From positions 248,001-312,000 of the forward strand of contig NZ_JADKRZ010000005.1 in the NCBI RefSeq assembly GCF_015350905.1: DNA of 64,000 nt, read 5' to 3'. Shown piece after piece: positions 11,683-19,473 of this stretch; the first letter of the stretch is position 1; every line of letters starts with the position of its first letter. A program made the translations under genes and the position numbers. The notes under the pieces are model-generated. The model searched no databases. It saw only the letters and a list, made by a program, of their open reading frames with translations, and had not been told where the DNA came from. The DNA comes from Curtobacterium sp. VKM Ac-2865 (GTDB lineage Bacteria; Actinomycetota; Actinomycetes; Actinomycetales; Microbacteriaceae).

Positions 11683-11989
11683 GTGTGCACTCCCTCGTGT
11701 TCACGTCGACGCCGACTCCGGCGTCACGTCCATCCTTGCAGGGACCGCCGACCGTGCTCACCGGGGAGCGCCCCGGGGTGGAGGCTCGCCCGCGCGTTCC
11801 TTCCCATCACGCCCGCGGTGGGGAGCGAGATCGCGCGTTGCCGGTGGGAAGGAACGACCCGCTACGCGTGATCCGACCTGCTACGCGGGATTCGACCCGC
11901 TACGCGGCATTCGGCCCGCTATGCCCGAGACAGCCCGCGGGGGGCAGGCGGGTGGGCAAGGGAGAACTCCGCGCGCCGCAGCGCCCCCC
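11683..11989. other. 307-bp non-coding region with repeats
   Basis: I see no convincing gene here. It holds an inverted repeat, CGTTCCTTCCCA (about 11797) with TGGGAAGGAACG (about 11848), and then four head-to-tail 19-bp units (11855-11930). The open frames in it are composed of repeat-derived Arg/Pro/Thr and have no ribosome-binding site. Confidence 0.7.
11855..11930. repeat. Four 19-bp tandem repeats
   Basis: Four units of exactly 19 bp: 11855-11873, 11874-11892, 11893-11911 and 11912-11930. The consensus is CGACCCGCTACGCGNNATT, with the last unit most diverged. The same unit in reverse orientation recurs at 50843-50953. Confidence 0.85.
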
Positions 11990-12916
11990 TCAGTGCGTGA
12001 AGGCGTAGGCGATGAGCGCCATCGTGACGATGAACCCCGCCAGGTAGTTGATCCACAGGAACCGCTTCCACCCCGCGTTCGCGGACTCGGCGCCCGCGTC
12101 GGTGACGTTCCACCACGGCAGCACGTTGAGCGCGTACGGGATCACCACGACCGCGGCGATGGGCCCCGGGAACGCCGAGAACAGCAGCGCGACACCCGCG
12201 ACGACGTAGGCGACGAACGCCAGCCGCACGGTCGCCCGCGCTCCGATGACCGTCGCCACGGAGCCGATGCCCCCGGCCCGGTCGGCGAGCACGTCCTGCA
12301 CCGCGCCGAACGCGTGCGAGGCGACGCCCCACAGGAAGAACGCCACGCACACGGCGACGAGCTGCCCGGTCCAGTGCGGTCCGGCGAGCGCCAGGCCGTA
12401 GACCGCCGGGGACACGAAGTGTGTCGACGAGGTCAGCGAGTCCAGGAACGGCTTCTCCTTGAACCGCAGCCCGGGCGCCGAGTACGCGATCACCGCGAAC
12501 ACGCTGATCGCCAGCACGAGCCACGACCACGGGCCGTTGCCACCGACACCGCCGAGCAGCACGAGCGCGACGAGGAACGGCACGTTCGTGACGACGACGG
12601 CCCACAGCGTGGTGCGGTGCACGCTCTTGTCGAGCAGCGCGCCCTCGACCCCGCCCTTGCGCGGGTTGACGAGGTCGGACTCGTAGTCGAAGACGTCGTT
12701 GATGCCGTACATCGCGAGGTTGTAGGGCACCAGGAAGTACACGACGCCGACGAGCAGCGCCACGAGCGAGAAGCCGGCGCCGCCGTCCAGGCCGACGCCG
12801 CTGCCGAGCAGGTAGGCGGCCGCGAACGGGTACGCGGTGTTGACCCAGCTGATCGGCCGGGACGACACGAACAGTGCGCCGAGGGTCGACTGCCGGGAGG
12901 CAGGGGTCGCCGTCAT
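11990..12916 (-). CDS. crtEb: Lycopene elongase, UbiA-type prenyltransferase
   Basis: A 308-residue integral membrane prenyltransferase of the UbiA family with about eight helices. The aspartate-rich motif for prenyl diphosphate and Mg2+ is NDVFDYESDLVNPRKGGVEG (about 80-100). A second Asp motif, QDVLADRAGGI, lies near 205. As the last gene of a crtE-B-I-Ye-Yf operon it most likely adds dimethylallyl units to lycopene, giving flavuxanthin-type C45/C50 carotenoids as CrtEb does in Corynebacterium. The ATG at 12916 overlaps the crtYf stop by four bases. Confidence 0.88.
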   Translation of the reverse strand: MTATPASRQSTLGALFVSSRPISWVNTAYPFAAAYLLGSGVGLDGGAGFSLVALLVGVVYFLVPYNLAMYGINDVFDYESDLVNPRKGGVEGALLDKSVHRTTLWAVVVTNVPFLVALVLLGGVGGNGPWSWLVLAISVFAVIAYSAPGLRFKEKPFLDSLTSSTHFVSPAVYGLALAGPHWTGQLVAVCVAFFLWGVASHAFGAVQDVLADRAGGIGSVATVIGARATVRLAFVAYVVAGVALLFSAFPGPIAAVVVIPYALNVLPWWNVTDAGAESANAGWKRFLWINYLAGFIVTMALIAYAFTH

Positions 12917-13308
12917 CGCGGATCCTCCGGTTCGGGACGTGGTCGGGTGGTGAGCTCGGCATGGCGGTCGCGGTCGAGCAGGACCCACAGCGACGGCAGC
13001 AGCAGCACGGCACCGATCGCGTAGGCCAGGTCCTCGACGGGGAACGCCCCGATCCGGAGCCCGAGGATGCGTGCCGGGTCGTAGGCGACGATGCGGAGCG
13101 TGACGATGACGTTGTTGAAGACGATCGTCATGACGAGCAGCGCCACCCCGGCGACGACGCCGGTGACGAGGGTGACCCGTCGACGGCGGGCAGCGTCCTC
13201 ACGCGTCGGGGCTCGCCGGTCGGCCACGACGCCAGCGACGACCGCCAGCACGAGGGCGACGAGCAGGAACGGCACCGCGAGCAGCGCGTACACGCCCGAC
13301 CCGTTCAC
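12913..13308 (-). CDS. crtYf: C50 carotenoid epsilon-cyclase subunit
   Basis: A 131-residue membrane protein with three predicted helices and the lycopene-cyclase-domain motif PVEDLAY near residue 90. It is the second half of a heterodimeric cyclase that closes the rings of the C50 precursor made by CrtEb. The start is GTG at 13308, overlapping the crtYe TGA (GTGA); the reading frame stays open far upstream, but those residues are antisense to crtYe and do not belong. The C-terminus is a basic, proline-rich tail. Assignment to the Yf rather than the Yd type rests on the neighbouring crtEb. Confidence 0.83.
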   Translation of the reverse strand: MNGSGVYALLAVPFLLVALVLAVVAGVVADRRAPTREDAARRRRVTLVTGVVAGVALLVMTIVFNNVIVTLRIVAYDPARILGLRIGAFPVEDLAYAIGAVLLLPSLWVLLDRDRHAELTTRPRPEPEDPR

Positions 13309-13640
13309 GACCGGCTCCGGCGCTCGGCGGCCCGCGCCACGACCGGCCGGACGGCGCCGAACAGGTTCATCGTCGTGTAGCAGAGCAGCAGCAGGAAGAA
13401 GAGCTCCTCGAGCGGGACGTCCGGCGCGAGCAGCACACCCGTCAGCAGCCGGGTCGGGCCGATGAAGAAGATGCCGAGCCCGACGCCGAGCGCGTCCCAG
13501 ACGAGGAAGAACACGACACCGATCGCCATGACCGCCGCCGCACGCCACGGTGCCCGCCAGAAGAACAGCCGGAACCGGGCGTCGAGCACGGCCATGCCGG
13601 TCAGGGAGACCAGCAGTCCGAGGAGGTAGAGCCCGGGCAT
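13305..13640 (-). CDS. crtYe: C50 carotenoid epsilon-cyclase subunit
   Basis: A 111-residue membrane protein with three helices and the motif PLEELFFLLLLCYTTMN near residue 76, typical of the first subunit of actinobacterial heterodimeric carotenoid cyclases. It pairs with CrtYf. The ATG at 13640 overlaps the last base of the crtI stop (TGATG), and its own stop overlaps the crtYf GTG, so the three are translationally coupled. Confidence 0.85.
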   Translation of the reverse strand: MPGLYLLGLLVSLTGMAVLDARFRLFFWRAPWRAAAVMAIGVVFFLVWDALGVGLGIFFIGPTRLLTGVLLAPDVPLEELFFLLLLCYTTMNLFGAVRPVVARAAERRSRS

Positions 13641-15310
13641 CACCCAGCGGCCGTCGGCGTGGGGGTCCGCGTCGACACCGCCGTGGTCGCCCGCGGCGGG
13701 GCACCGGCGGACCGCGTGAGCGGCGTCGGCAGGGGCTCGGTGGAGGTGTCGCCGTGGATGCGCTTCAGCAGGACCTCGGCCGAGATCAGGCACATCGGCA
13801 GTCCGATGCCCGGGATCGTCGAGGACCCGGTGTAGTACAGGCCCTCGACCTTCTTCGACTTGTTGCCCTCGCGGAAGAACGCGCTCTGCTTCAGGGTGTG
13901 CGCCGGGCCGAGCATGGAGCCGCTCCAGGCGTTGTAGTCGTCCGCGAAGTCGCGCGGGCCGATCGTCCGGCGCACCCGGATGCGGTCGCGGAGGTCCGGG
14001 ACGCCCGAGCGCTCGGCGACGACGTCGATGGCCCGGTCGGCGATCTGCTCGACCTCGTCGTCGCCAGCGCCGTCGATGCCGCCCTTGCCGATGCCGACGT
14101 CGGCCGGCAGCGGCACCAGGATGAACAGGTTGCTCGTGCCGGGCGGGGCGACGGTCGGGTCGGTCTCGGACGGCGCGCAGACGTAGATCGACGCCGGGTC
14201 GGGCACGTGCCGGTCGTCGCCGAACACCGCGCCGAAGTTCGCCTTCCAGTCCGCGGTGAACATGAGCGTGTGGTGCAGCAGCCCGGGGACGGGACCGTCG
14301 ACACCGAGGTAGACGAGCACGGCCGAGGGGCCGGGGTCGCGCTTCTGCCAGTGCGACTCGTCGTGCGTGCGGTGCTCGCGGTCGAGCAGCTGCATCTCGG
14401 TGTGGCGGAGGTCGGCGGCACTGACGACGACGTCCGCGGGCGCGACGTGCTGGACGCCGTCGCGGTCGCGGTGCACGACGCCGGTGACGTGCCCGTCCTC
14501 GACCTGGATCCGCTCGACCGCGGCCCCGGTGGTGATCTGCGCACCCTCGGCGCGGGCGACCCGCTCGACGGCTGAGATGAGCTCGGTGATGCCGCCCTTG
14601 GGGTAGAGCACCCCGTCGGCCAGGTCGAGGTGGCTCATCAGGTGGTACATGCTCGGCGCGGAGTACGGGCTGGTGCCGAGGAACACGGCCGGGTAGCCGA
14701 GGACCTGCCACAGGCGGCGGTCCCGCACGGCGGTCCCGGCGAAGCTGGACAGCGGCTGGAGCAGCAGCCGCGCGAGCTTGCCCATGCGGAGCAGCACGTC
14801 GGGTGCGGCCAGCTTCCGGAAGTCCTGGAACGTGCCGTAGAGGAACCGGCGCACGGCCATCTCGTACGTGTCGGCCGCGGAGTCGAGGTACTTCGCCATC
14901 CGCTTGCCGGCGCCCGGCTCGATCGACTCGAACAGTTCGAGGTTGTCCTCGCGCGTGGCCCGCAGGTCGATCGGCTCGTCGTAGCCCTCGCTGTAGACCC
15001 GGTAGCCGGGGTCGAGCGTGACCAGGTCGAGCTGCTCGTCGGCGCTCGTGCCCAGCAGCTGGAAGAAGTGGTCGAAGACCTCGGGCATCAGGTACCACGA
15101 CGGCCCGGTGTCGAACCGGAAGCCGTCCTGCTCCCAGGTGCCGGCGCGGCCGCCGAGGTGGGTGCGCTGCTCGAGCACGGTGACGGCGAAGCCGTCCCGC
15201 GCGAGCAGGGCGGCGGACGCGAGTCCGCTGATGCCGCCGCCGATGACGACGGCGCGGCGCACGGGGACCTTGCGGGTGGTCTCCGGACGGGAGGCTCGTG
15301 ACGGGCTCAT
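13640..15310 (-). CDS. crtI: Phytoene desaturase
   Basis: A 556-residue FAD-dependent desaturase converting phytoene to lycopene. The N-terminal dinucleotide-binding motif is VVIGGGISGLASAALLARDG (about 20-40). LEQRTHLGGRAGTWEQDGF with FDTGPSW follows, and the C-terminal signature is GLYYTGSSTIPGIGLPMCLIS. The length fits bacterial CrtI (about 500-560). The ATG at 15310 overlaps the crtB stop by four bases. It is the third gene of the operon and probably peripheral on the membrane, where its substrate resides. Confidence 0.93.
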   Translation of the reverse strand: MSPSRASRPETTRKVPVRRAVVIGGGISGLASAALLARDGFAVTVLEQRTHLGGRAGTWEQDGFRFDTGPSWYLMPEVFDHFFQLLGTSADEQLDLVTLDPGYRVYSEGYDEPIDLRATREDNLELFESIEPGAGKRMAKYLDSAADTYEMAVRRFLYGTFQDFRKLAAPDVLLRMGKLARLLLQPLSSFAGTAVRDRRLWQVLGYPAVFLGTSPYSAPSMYHLMSHLDLADGVLYPKGGITELISAVERVARAEGAQITTGAAVERIQVEDGHVTGVVHRDRDGVQHVAPADVVVSAADLRHTEMQLLDREHRTHDESHWQKRDPGPSAVLVYLGVDGPVPGLLHHTLMFTADWKANFGAVFGDDRHVPDPASIYVCAPSETDPTVAPPGTSNLFILVPLPADVGIGKGGIDGAGDDEVEQIADRAIDVVAERSGVPDLRDRIRVRRTIGPRDFADDYNAWSGSMLGPAHTLKQSAFFREGNKSKKVEGLYYTGSSTIPGIGLPMCLISAEVLLKRIHGDTSTEPLPTPLTRSAGAPPRATTAVSTRTPTPTAAG

Positions 15311-16248
15311 GCTGGGCCTCCTGTGTGTCGGTGGGTCACCCTGCGCGACGTGATGGGCGCGCGTCCGGCGAGCACCTGCGCGGCGAGCCGCGCCTTGACG
15401 GGGTTCGGGACGCGCACGCGGGTGGTGATGAGCCGGGTGGCCGGGGTGGCCGCGATCCGGTCGTTGAGTTCCTGGAACAGGGCGTGGGCCAGGCCGACGG
15501 CCTGGCGGGCGTCCTTCGGCAGCAGCGGGACGGTGCGTGCCGCGGTGTCGAGGTCGGCCTGGACGTCGTCCACCAGGCGGGTCTTGGTGGCCTCGTCGAA
15601 GGAGCGCAGGTCGACGCCCGGGAAGTAGGAGCGCCCGAGCACCTCGAAGTCGGCGTGCAGGTCGCGCAGGAAGTTGACCTTCTGGAAGGCGGCGCCGAGT
15701 GCCCTGGCACCGTCGACGAGCACGGTCGGGTCGAACGTCGGTGTGCCGGCGCGGTACACGAAGGCGCGCAGGCACATCAGGCCCACGACCTCGGCCGAGC
15801 CGTACACGTACGTGTCGAAGGAGGCCTGGTCGTGCTCGGTCTGCTCGAGGTCCATCCGCATGGACGCGAAGAACGGCTTCGTCAGCTCCGGGCCGAACCC
15901 GGTCGTCCGGGCGGTCCTGGCGAACGCGTGCACGACCGGGTTCACCGAGAAGCCGTGCGCCATCGCCCGCTCGGTGTCGACCTCGAGCTCGTCGAGCACC
16001 GTGCGGGCGAGTGCCGGGTCGAGCCCTGCCTCGGTTGCTGGGCCGTCCACGACCTCGTCGGCGACGCGGACCAGGGCGTAGACGTTCTTGATGTGCTCGC
16101 GGGTGTCCTTCGTGAGCAGGCGCGACGCCAGCCCGAAGGACGTGGAGTAGCGGTCGATGACGACGGACGACGCTGCCTCTGCCGTGGCGTCGTAGAGCGG
16201 GAGCCGAGCGGCGTGCCCGCTGGGGGCCTTCGTGGTGCTCGTGGTCAC
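15307..16248 (-). CDS. crtB: Phytoene synthase
   Basis: A 313-residue squalene/phytoene synthase condensing two GGPP to phytoene. Two Asp-rich motifs bind the diphosphates: VRVADEVVDG (about 55-65) and NFLRDLHADFEVLGRSYFPG (about 185-205). No membrane segment is seen. The start is GTG 16248, which overlaps the crtE TGA (GTGA); the frame is open far upstream, but that part is antisense to crtE. The length matches the family (about 300). Confidence 0.92.
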   Translation of the reverse strand: MTTSTTKAPSGHAARLPLYDATAEAASSVVIDRYSTSFGLASRLLTKDTREHIKNVYALVRVADEVVDGPATEAGLDPALARTVLDELEVDTERAMAHGFSVNPVVHAFARTARTTGFGPELTKPFFASMRMDLEQTEHDQASFDTYVYGSAEVVGLMCLRAFVYRAGTPTFDPTVLVDGARALGAAFQKVNFLRDLHADFEVLGRSYFPGVDLRSFDEATKTRLVDDVQADLDTAARTVPLLPKDARQAVGLAHALFQELNDRIAATPATRLITTRVRVPNPVKARLAAQVLAGRAPITSRRVTHRHTGGPA

Positions 16249-17303
16249 CGGACGCGCTCCACCAGTTCCGACACCAGGGTCTCCAGACGGGATGCGAGGT
16301 CGTAGGGCAGCGCGGCGAGCTCCGCGCGGGCGAGTGCGGTGTGTTCGCGGACCCGGGCGAGCGCGGCGTCGTGTGCCCCGCAGTGCACGAGCAGGCGGCG
16401 CATCTCGGCGGCGCGCTCCTCGGTCAGGTCGGGGTCGCCGAGGTAGGGGGCGAGTTCTGCCCAGCACTCGGTGGTGGCGGCGTAGGCGATGAGCATCGTG
16501 CGCTTGCCCTCGCGCAGGTCTCCGATCGCGGTCTTGCCCGTGGCGGCCTCGTCGCCGAAGACCCCGAGCAGGTCGTCGACCACCTGGTAGGCGATGCCGA
16601 TCTCGCGACCGAAGGCACCGAGCGCGACGACGACCGACTCGTCGGCACCGGCGAGCACGGCGCCGGACTGCAGCGGGGCCTCGAACGAGTAGACGCTCGT
16701 CTTCGCCCGCTCCATCGCCAGGACCTCGTCCACCGTGGGCATGACGCCGTGGGTCAGGTCGACGTCGGCCATCTCGCCGGCGGCACTGGCGAAGACGGCG
16801 TCGTCGAACAGGTCGAGCAGGCGGGTGCGCCGATCGCCGTCCACGCCGCTCGACTCGATGAACCGCGGGGCGCCGGACAGTGCCAGGTCGCCGGCGATGA
16901 CCGCGGCGCTCATCCCCCGGTGCTCGGCGGTCGGCAGCGGCAGGCCACCGGTCGTGCCGGTGTCGCGGAAGGACCCGGCGACGTTGGGCTGCCCGCGGCG
17001 GGACCAGTCGCGGTCGATGACGTCGTCGTGCACGACCAGCGCGGTGTGCAGGAGTTCGTAGGCCGCGGCGACGTGTGCGGCAGCGTGGGTGTCGGTGCCA
17101 CCGAGGCCGGCGTACGCGGTGAGGACCATGCGGGGACGGAAGCGCTTGCCGCCCATGCTCGCCTTGCGGAGCACACGCCAGAGTTCTTCCGAGGGGCGAC
17201 CGAAGGCCTGCGCCCGGGCCGAGGACACCACGAAGAAGCGCTCGAGGCACTCGTCCACCAGGTCGAGGTCGATGTGCGCCACGGTGGCCGCTTCGTCCGT
17301 CAT
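16245..17303 (-). CDS. crtE: Geranylgeranyl diphosphate synthase
   Basis: A 352-residue trans-prenyltransferase supplying GGPP to CrtB. The first Asp-rich motif is VVHDDVIDRDWSRRGQPN (about residue 93) and the second YQVVDDLLGVFGDEAATGK (about 240). Substrate-binding GGKRFRPRM lies near 50. It is the first gene of the six-gene crt operon, all coupled by overlaps of one to four bases. The start codon is only 21 bp from the idi start on the other strand and has no Shine-Dalgarno, so the message is probably leaderless. Confidence 0.92.
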   Translation of the reverse strand: MTDEAATVAHIDLDLVDECLERFFVVSSARAQAFGRPSEELWRVLRKASMGGKRFRPRMVLTAYAGLGGTDTHAAAHVAAAYELLHTALVVHDDVIDRDWSRRGQPNVAGSFRDTGTTGGLPLPTAEHRGMSAAVIAGDLALSGAPRFIESSGVDGDRRTRLLDLFDDAVFASAAGEMADVDLTHGVMPTVDEVLAMERAKTSVYSFEAPLQSGAVLAGADESVVVALGAFGREIGIAYQVVDDLLGVFGDEAATGKTAIGDLREGKRTMLIAYAATTECWAELAPYLGDPDLTEERAAEMRRLLVHCGAHDAALARVREHTALARAELAALPYDLASRLETLVSELVERVR

Positions 17304-17324
17304 TGGCCTAATCTATCGAACTAG
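17304..17324. promoter_or_regulatory. Shared divergent promoter of crtE and idi
   Basis: The 21 bp between the two start codons hold TAATCTA (17309-17315). It reads as a -10 element on both strands: TAATCT on plus and TAGATT on minus. The minus hexamer ends 6 nt before the crtE ATG and the plus one 10 nt before the idi ATG. Both messages would be leaderless or nearly so. No consensus -35 is seen on either side. Confidence 0.5.
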
Positions 17325-17858
17325 ATGAACCACTTCCCTGAAACCGTCGTGCTGCTGGCCGAAGACCGTACCCCGATCGGCACCGCGGACAAGTTCGCGG
17401 TGCACACCGATCACACGCCGCTGCACCTCGCCTTCAGCTGCCACGTCACCAACGCGGACGGCGACCTGCTCGTCACCCGCCGTGCGCTGTCGAAGAAGGC
17501 CTGGCCCGGCGTCTGGACGAACTCCTTCTGCGGCCACCCCGGCCCGGACGAGACGTTCGAGGACGCCATCGCCCGTCGCGCTGCCCGAGAACTCGGCATC
17601 ACCGTGCGGGACGTGCAGAGCGTGCTGCCCGACTTCCGGTACCGGGCGGTCGACGCCTCGGGGATCGTGGAGAACGAGGTCTGCCCGGTGTTCCGTGCCG
17701 TGACCGACGACGTCCCCGCCCCCGCGGACGACGAGGTCTCCGAGTACGAGTGGCTCTCCGAGGCCGCGCTCCGCAGTGCCGTCTCAGCTGCGCCGTTCGC
17801 GTTCAGCCCGTGGCTCGGGTGGCAGCTCGAACAGCTGCCGGTCAACGCGCTCGACTGA
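17325..17858 (+). CDS. idi: Isopentenyl-diphosphate delta-isomerase, type 1
   Basis: A 177-residue Nudix-fold enzyme interconverting IPP and DMAPP, which feeds CrtE and CrtEb. The active-site Cys and metal His are in NSFCGHPGPDE (about 63-73). The Nudix-like segment ARRAARELGI and the acidic ENEVCPVFRA stretch (Glu and the second Cys region) follow. The length fits bacterial type 1 Idi (about 180). It lies divergent to crtE with almost no intergenic space and so is probably co-expressed with the pathway. Confidence 0.94.
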   Translation: MNHFPETVVLLAEDRTPIGTADKFAVHTDHTPLHLAFSCHVTNADGDLLVTRRALSKKAWPGVWTNSFCGHPGPDETFEDAIARRAARELGITVRDVQSVLPDFRYRAVDASGIVENEVCPVFRAVTDDVPAPADDEVSEYEWLSEAALRSAVSAAPFAFSPWLGWQLEQLPVNALD

Positions 17859-18164
17859 CCCTTCCGGGCGCGTCGTCTGATGCGTGCCGGCGCGTCGTGG
17901 CGCATCGCACCGAGCGCGTTGCCTCAGCCCGTGCGAGGTTGACCACCCCGTGCGGGCCTGTCTCGCGGCACGGGGTGCGCAAGCTCGCACCACGCGGCGG
18001 CCTCGCGCACGGCAGCCCGCCGCCGCCAGCCCGCCGCCGCCCGCCCGCCCGCCGTTGCGACACCTCCCGGCTGGCGCCCGGGCGGTGGGCGTGCATAATG
18101 ATCTGGCTCGGAATGTGAACGTGCACATGGGCGTGCCACGACACCGAGCGGGAGAGAGCAAGCC
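17859..18164. other. 306-bp non-coding region before the LacI gene
   Basis: There is no credible gene in this stretch. A run of GCC/CCG repeats (about 18018-18055) makes several open but low-complexity frames. A weak -10 (CATAAT, 18094-18099) and a palindromic operator (18113-18128) precede the LacI start. Confidence 0.65.
18113..18128. promoter_or_regulatory. LacI-family operator (autoregulation)
   Basis: ATGTGAACGTGCACAT is an imperfect palindrome with a central CG, as LacI-family operators have. It lies about 14 bp downstream of CATAAT and 36 bp before the regulator ATG. It matches 12 of 16 positions of the operator at 19334-19349 in front of the transporter operon. Confidence 0.65.
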
Positions 18165-19187
18165 ATGGCGTCGACGCGGACACAACCACCGCGATCGCCC
18201 AGCATCCGCGACGTCGCGCGGGTCGCTGGTGTGTCGCACCAGACCGTCTCACGGGTCCTGAACAACTCCGACGCCATCCGCGCCGAGACCCGCGACCGCG
18301 TGCTCGCCGCGATGGAGCAGCTGCAGTACCGGCCGAACCGGGCCGCCCGCGCGCTGGTCACGTCCCGCACCAGGACGATCGGCGTGCTGACGGCCCAACG
18401 CTCCCACTACGGCCCCGCCGTCACGATGCAGGCCATCGAGGACGCCGCCGTCGCCCGCGGGTACTCCGTCACGACGGCGAACATCGCCGAGCCGACGGAC
18501 ACCGCGGTGCGCGACGGGCTCGGACACCTGCTCGACCAGGACGTCGAGGGCATGATCGTGATCGCGCCCCAGCAGCGGGTGTTCGACCTCATCGAGGAGC
18601 TCGGCGTCCGCACGCCGTACGTCACCCTCCGCTCGAGCATCGGCGAGGACCCGACGGCCCTCTGGGTGGACCAGATGGAGGGCGCCAGGCTCGCCACCGC
18701 ACACCTGCTCGACCTCGGTCACGAGTACGTGCGCCACATCGCCGGCCCGCAGGACTGGATCGAGGCCGACGCCAGGATGCAGGGCTTCCTGCGCGAGATG
18801 TCCGACCGCGACAAGCCCGTGCAGCCGCCGATCCTCGGGGACTGGACCGCCGACTTCGGCTACCACGCGGGCCGTGAGCTCCTTCGGTACCGCGACTGCA
18901 CCGCGGTGTTCTGCTCGAACGACGCGATGGCACTCGGGGTCGTGCACGCCGCCCGGTCGTACGGGCTCGACGTGCCGGGCGACCTGTCCGTCGTGGGCTA
19001 CGACGACATCCCCGAGGCGAAGCACTTCTGGCCGCCGCTCACCACCGTGCAGGTGGACTTCGCCGAGCTCGGGCGCCGTTGCGTCGACCTGCTCCTGCCC
19101 GACGAGGACGAGGTGCTCCGCGCGGTCGAGATCGTCCCGCAGCTGGTGGTCCGGGCGTCGACCAGCGCCCCGCGCCACCGCGGGTAG
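18165..19187 (+). CDS. LacI family transcriptional regulator
   Basis: A 340-residue repressor. The N-terminal helix-turn-helix ([20 protein letters not shown]) and hinge ([10 protein letters not shown]) are followed by a periplasmic-binding-protein-like sugar sensor. C-terminal segments include [27 protein letters not shown] and [19 protein letters not shown]. The full length fits the family (about 330-345). It lies directly upstream of a ChvE-type monosaccharide importer on the same strand. Matching palindromes stand before its own gene and before the importer, so it probably represses both until a sugar such as galactose, arabinose or xylose is present. The inducer identity is an inference. 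Confidence 0.92.
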   Translation: MASTRTQPPRSPSIRDVARVAGVSHQTVSRVLNNSDAIRAETRDRVLAAMEQLQYRPNRAARALVTSRTRTIGVLTAQRSHYGPAVTMQAIEDAAVARGYSVTTANIAEPTDTAVRDGLGHLLDQDVEGMIVIAPQQRVFDLIEELGVRTPYVTLRSSIGEDPTALWVDQMEGARLATAHLLDLGHEYVRHIAGPQDWIEADARMQGFLREMSDRDKPVQPPILGDWTADFGYHAGRELLRYRDCTAVFCSNDAMALGVVHAARSYGLDVPGDLSVVGYDDIPEAKHFWPPLTTVQVDFAELGRRCVDLLLPDEDEVLRAVEIVPQLVVRASTSAPRHRG

Positions 19188-19285
19188 TGGCCGGAGAACG
19201 CAGGTCCGGACCCCAGATCGGGGGACACCAGATGTCGGTGATCCCGCGGACAGACGCACCGTTACCGAAACGCGACCGAACCGAA

Positions 19286-19316
19286 TTGACACCCGGGCCG
19301 CAGCCGTGCGTAGTAT
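19286..19316 (+). promoter_or_regulatory. Promoter of the monosaccharide transporter operon
   Basis: TTGACA (19286-19291) matches the -35 consensus exactly. TAGTAT (19311-19316) is a good -10, with a 19-bp spacer. The operator at 19334-19349 starts 17 bp beyond the -10, over the expected transcription start. Confidence 0.65.
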
Positions 19317-19333
19317 TGCCTCCGTTCCAGCCG

Positions 19334-19349
19334 ATGTGACCGTTCACAT
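19334..19349. promoter_or_regulatory. LacI-family operator before the importer operon
   Basis: ATGTGACCGTTCACAT is extended by G and C to an 18-bp palindrome around a central CG. Its position just after the promoter suggests a roadblock or repression by the upstream LacI protein. Confidence 0.7.
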
Positions 19350-19473
19350 CACCGTCACACGGGCTGGGGCACTGGACGCGACACCGAAGTCCACGCAGGC
19401 CTCCTGCGCCTTCGCTGCCGCAGCAGGACCACCCGAAGGACTGCCGCATCGCAGCGGCAGAAGGAGATGCACC

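Noticed and set aside
11855..11930. Possible CRISPR array (also 46175-46366 and 50843-50987)
   Set aside because: Units are contiguous with no spacers and no cas genes are present; these are tandem repeats.
18000..18060. Small Pro/Ala-rich frames before the LacI gene
   Set aside because: They arise from a CCG/GCC simple repeat and have no ribosome-binding site.
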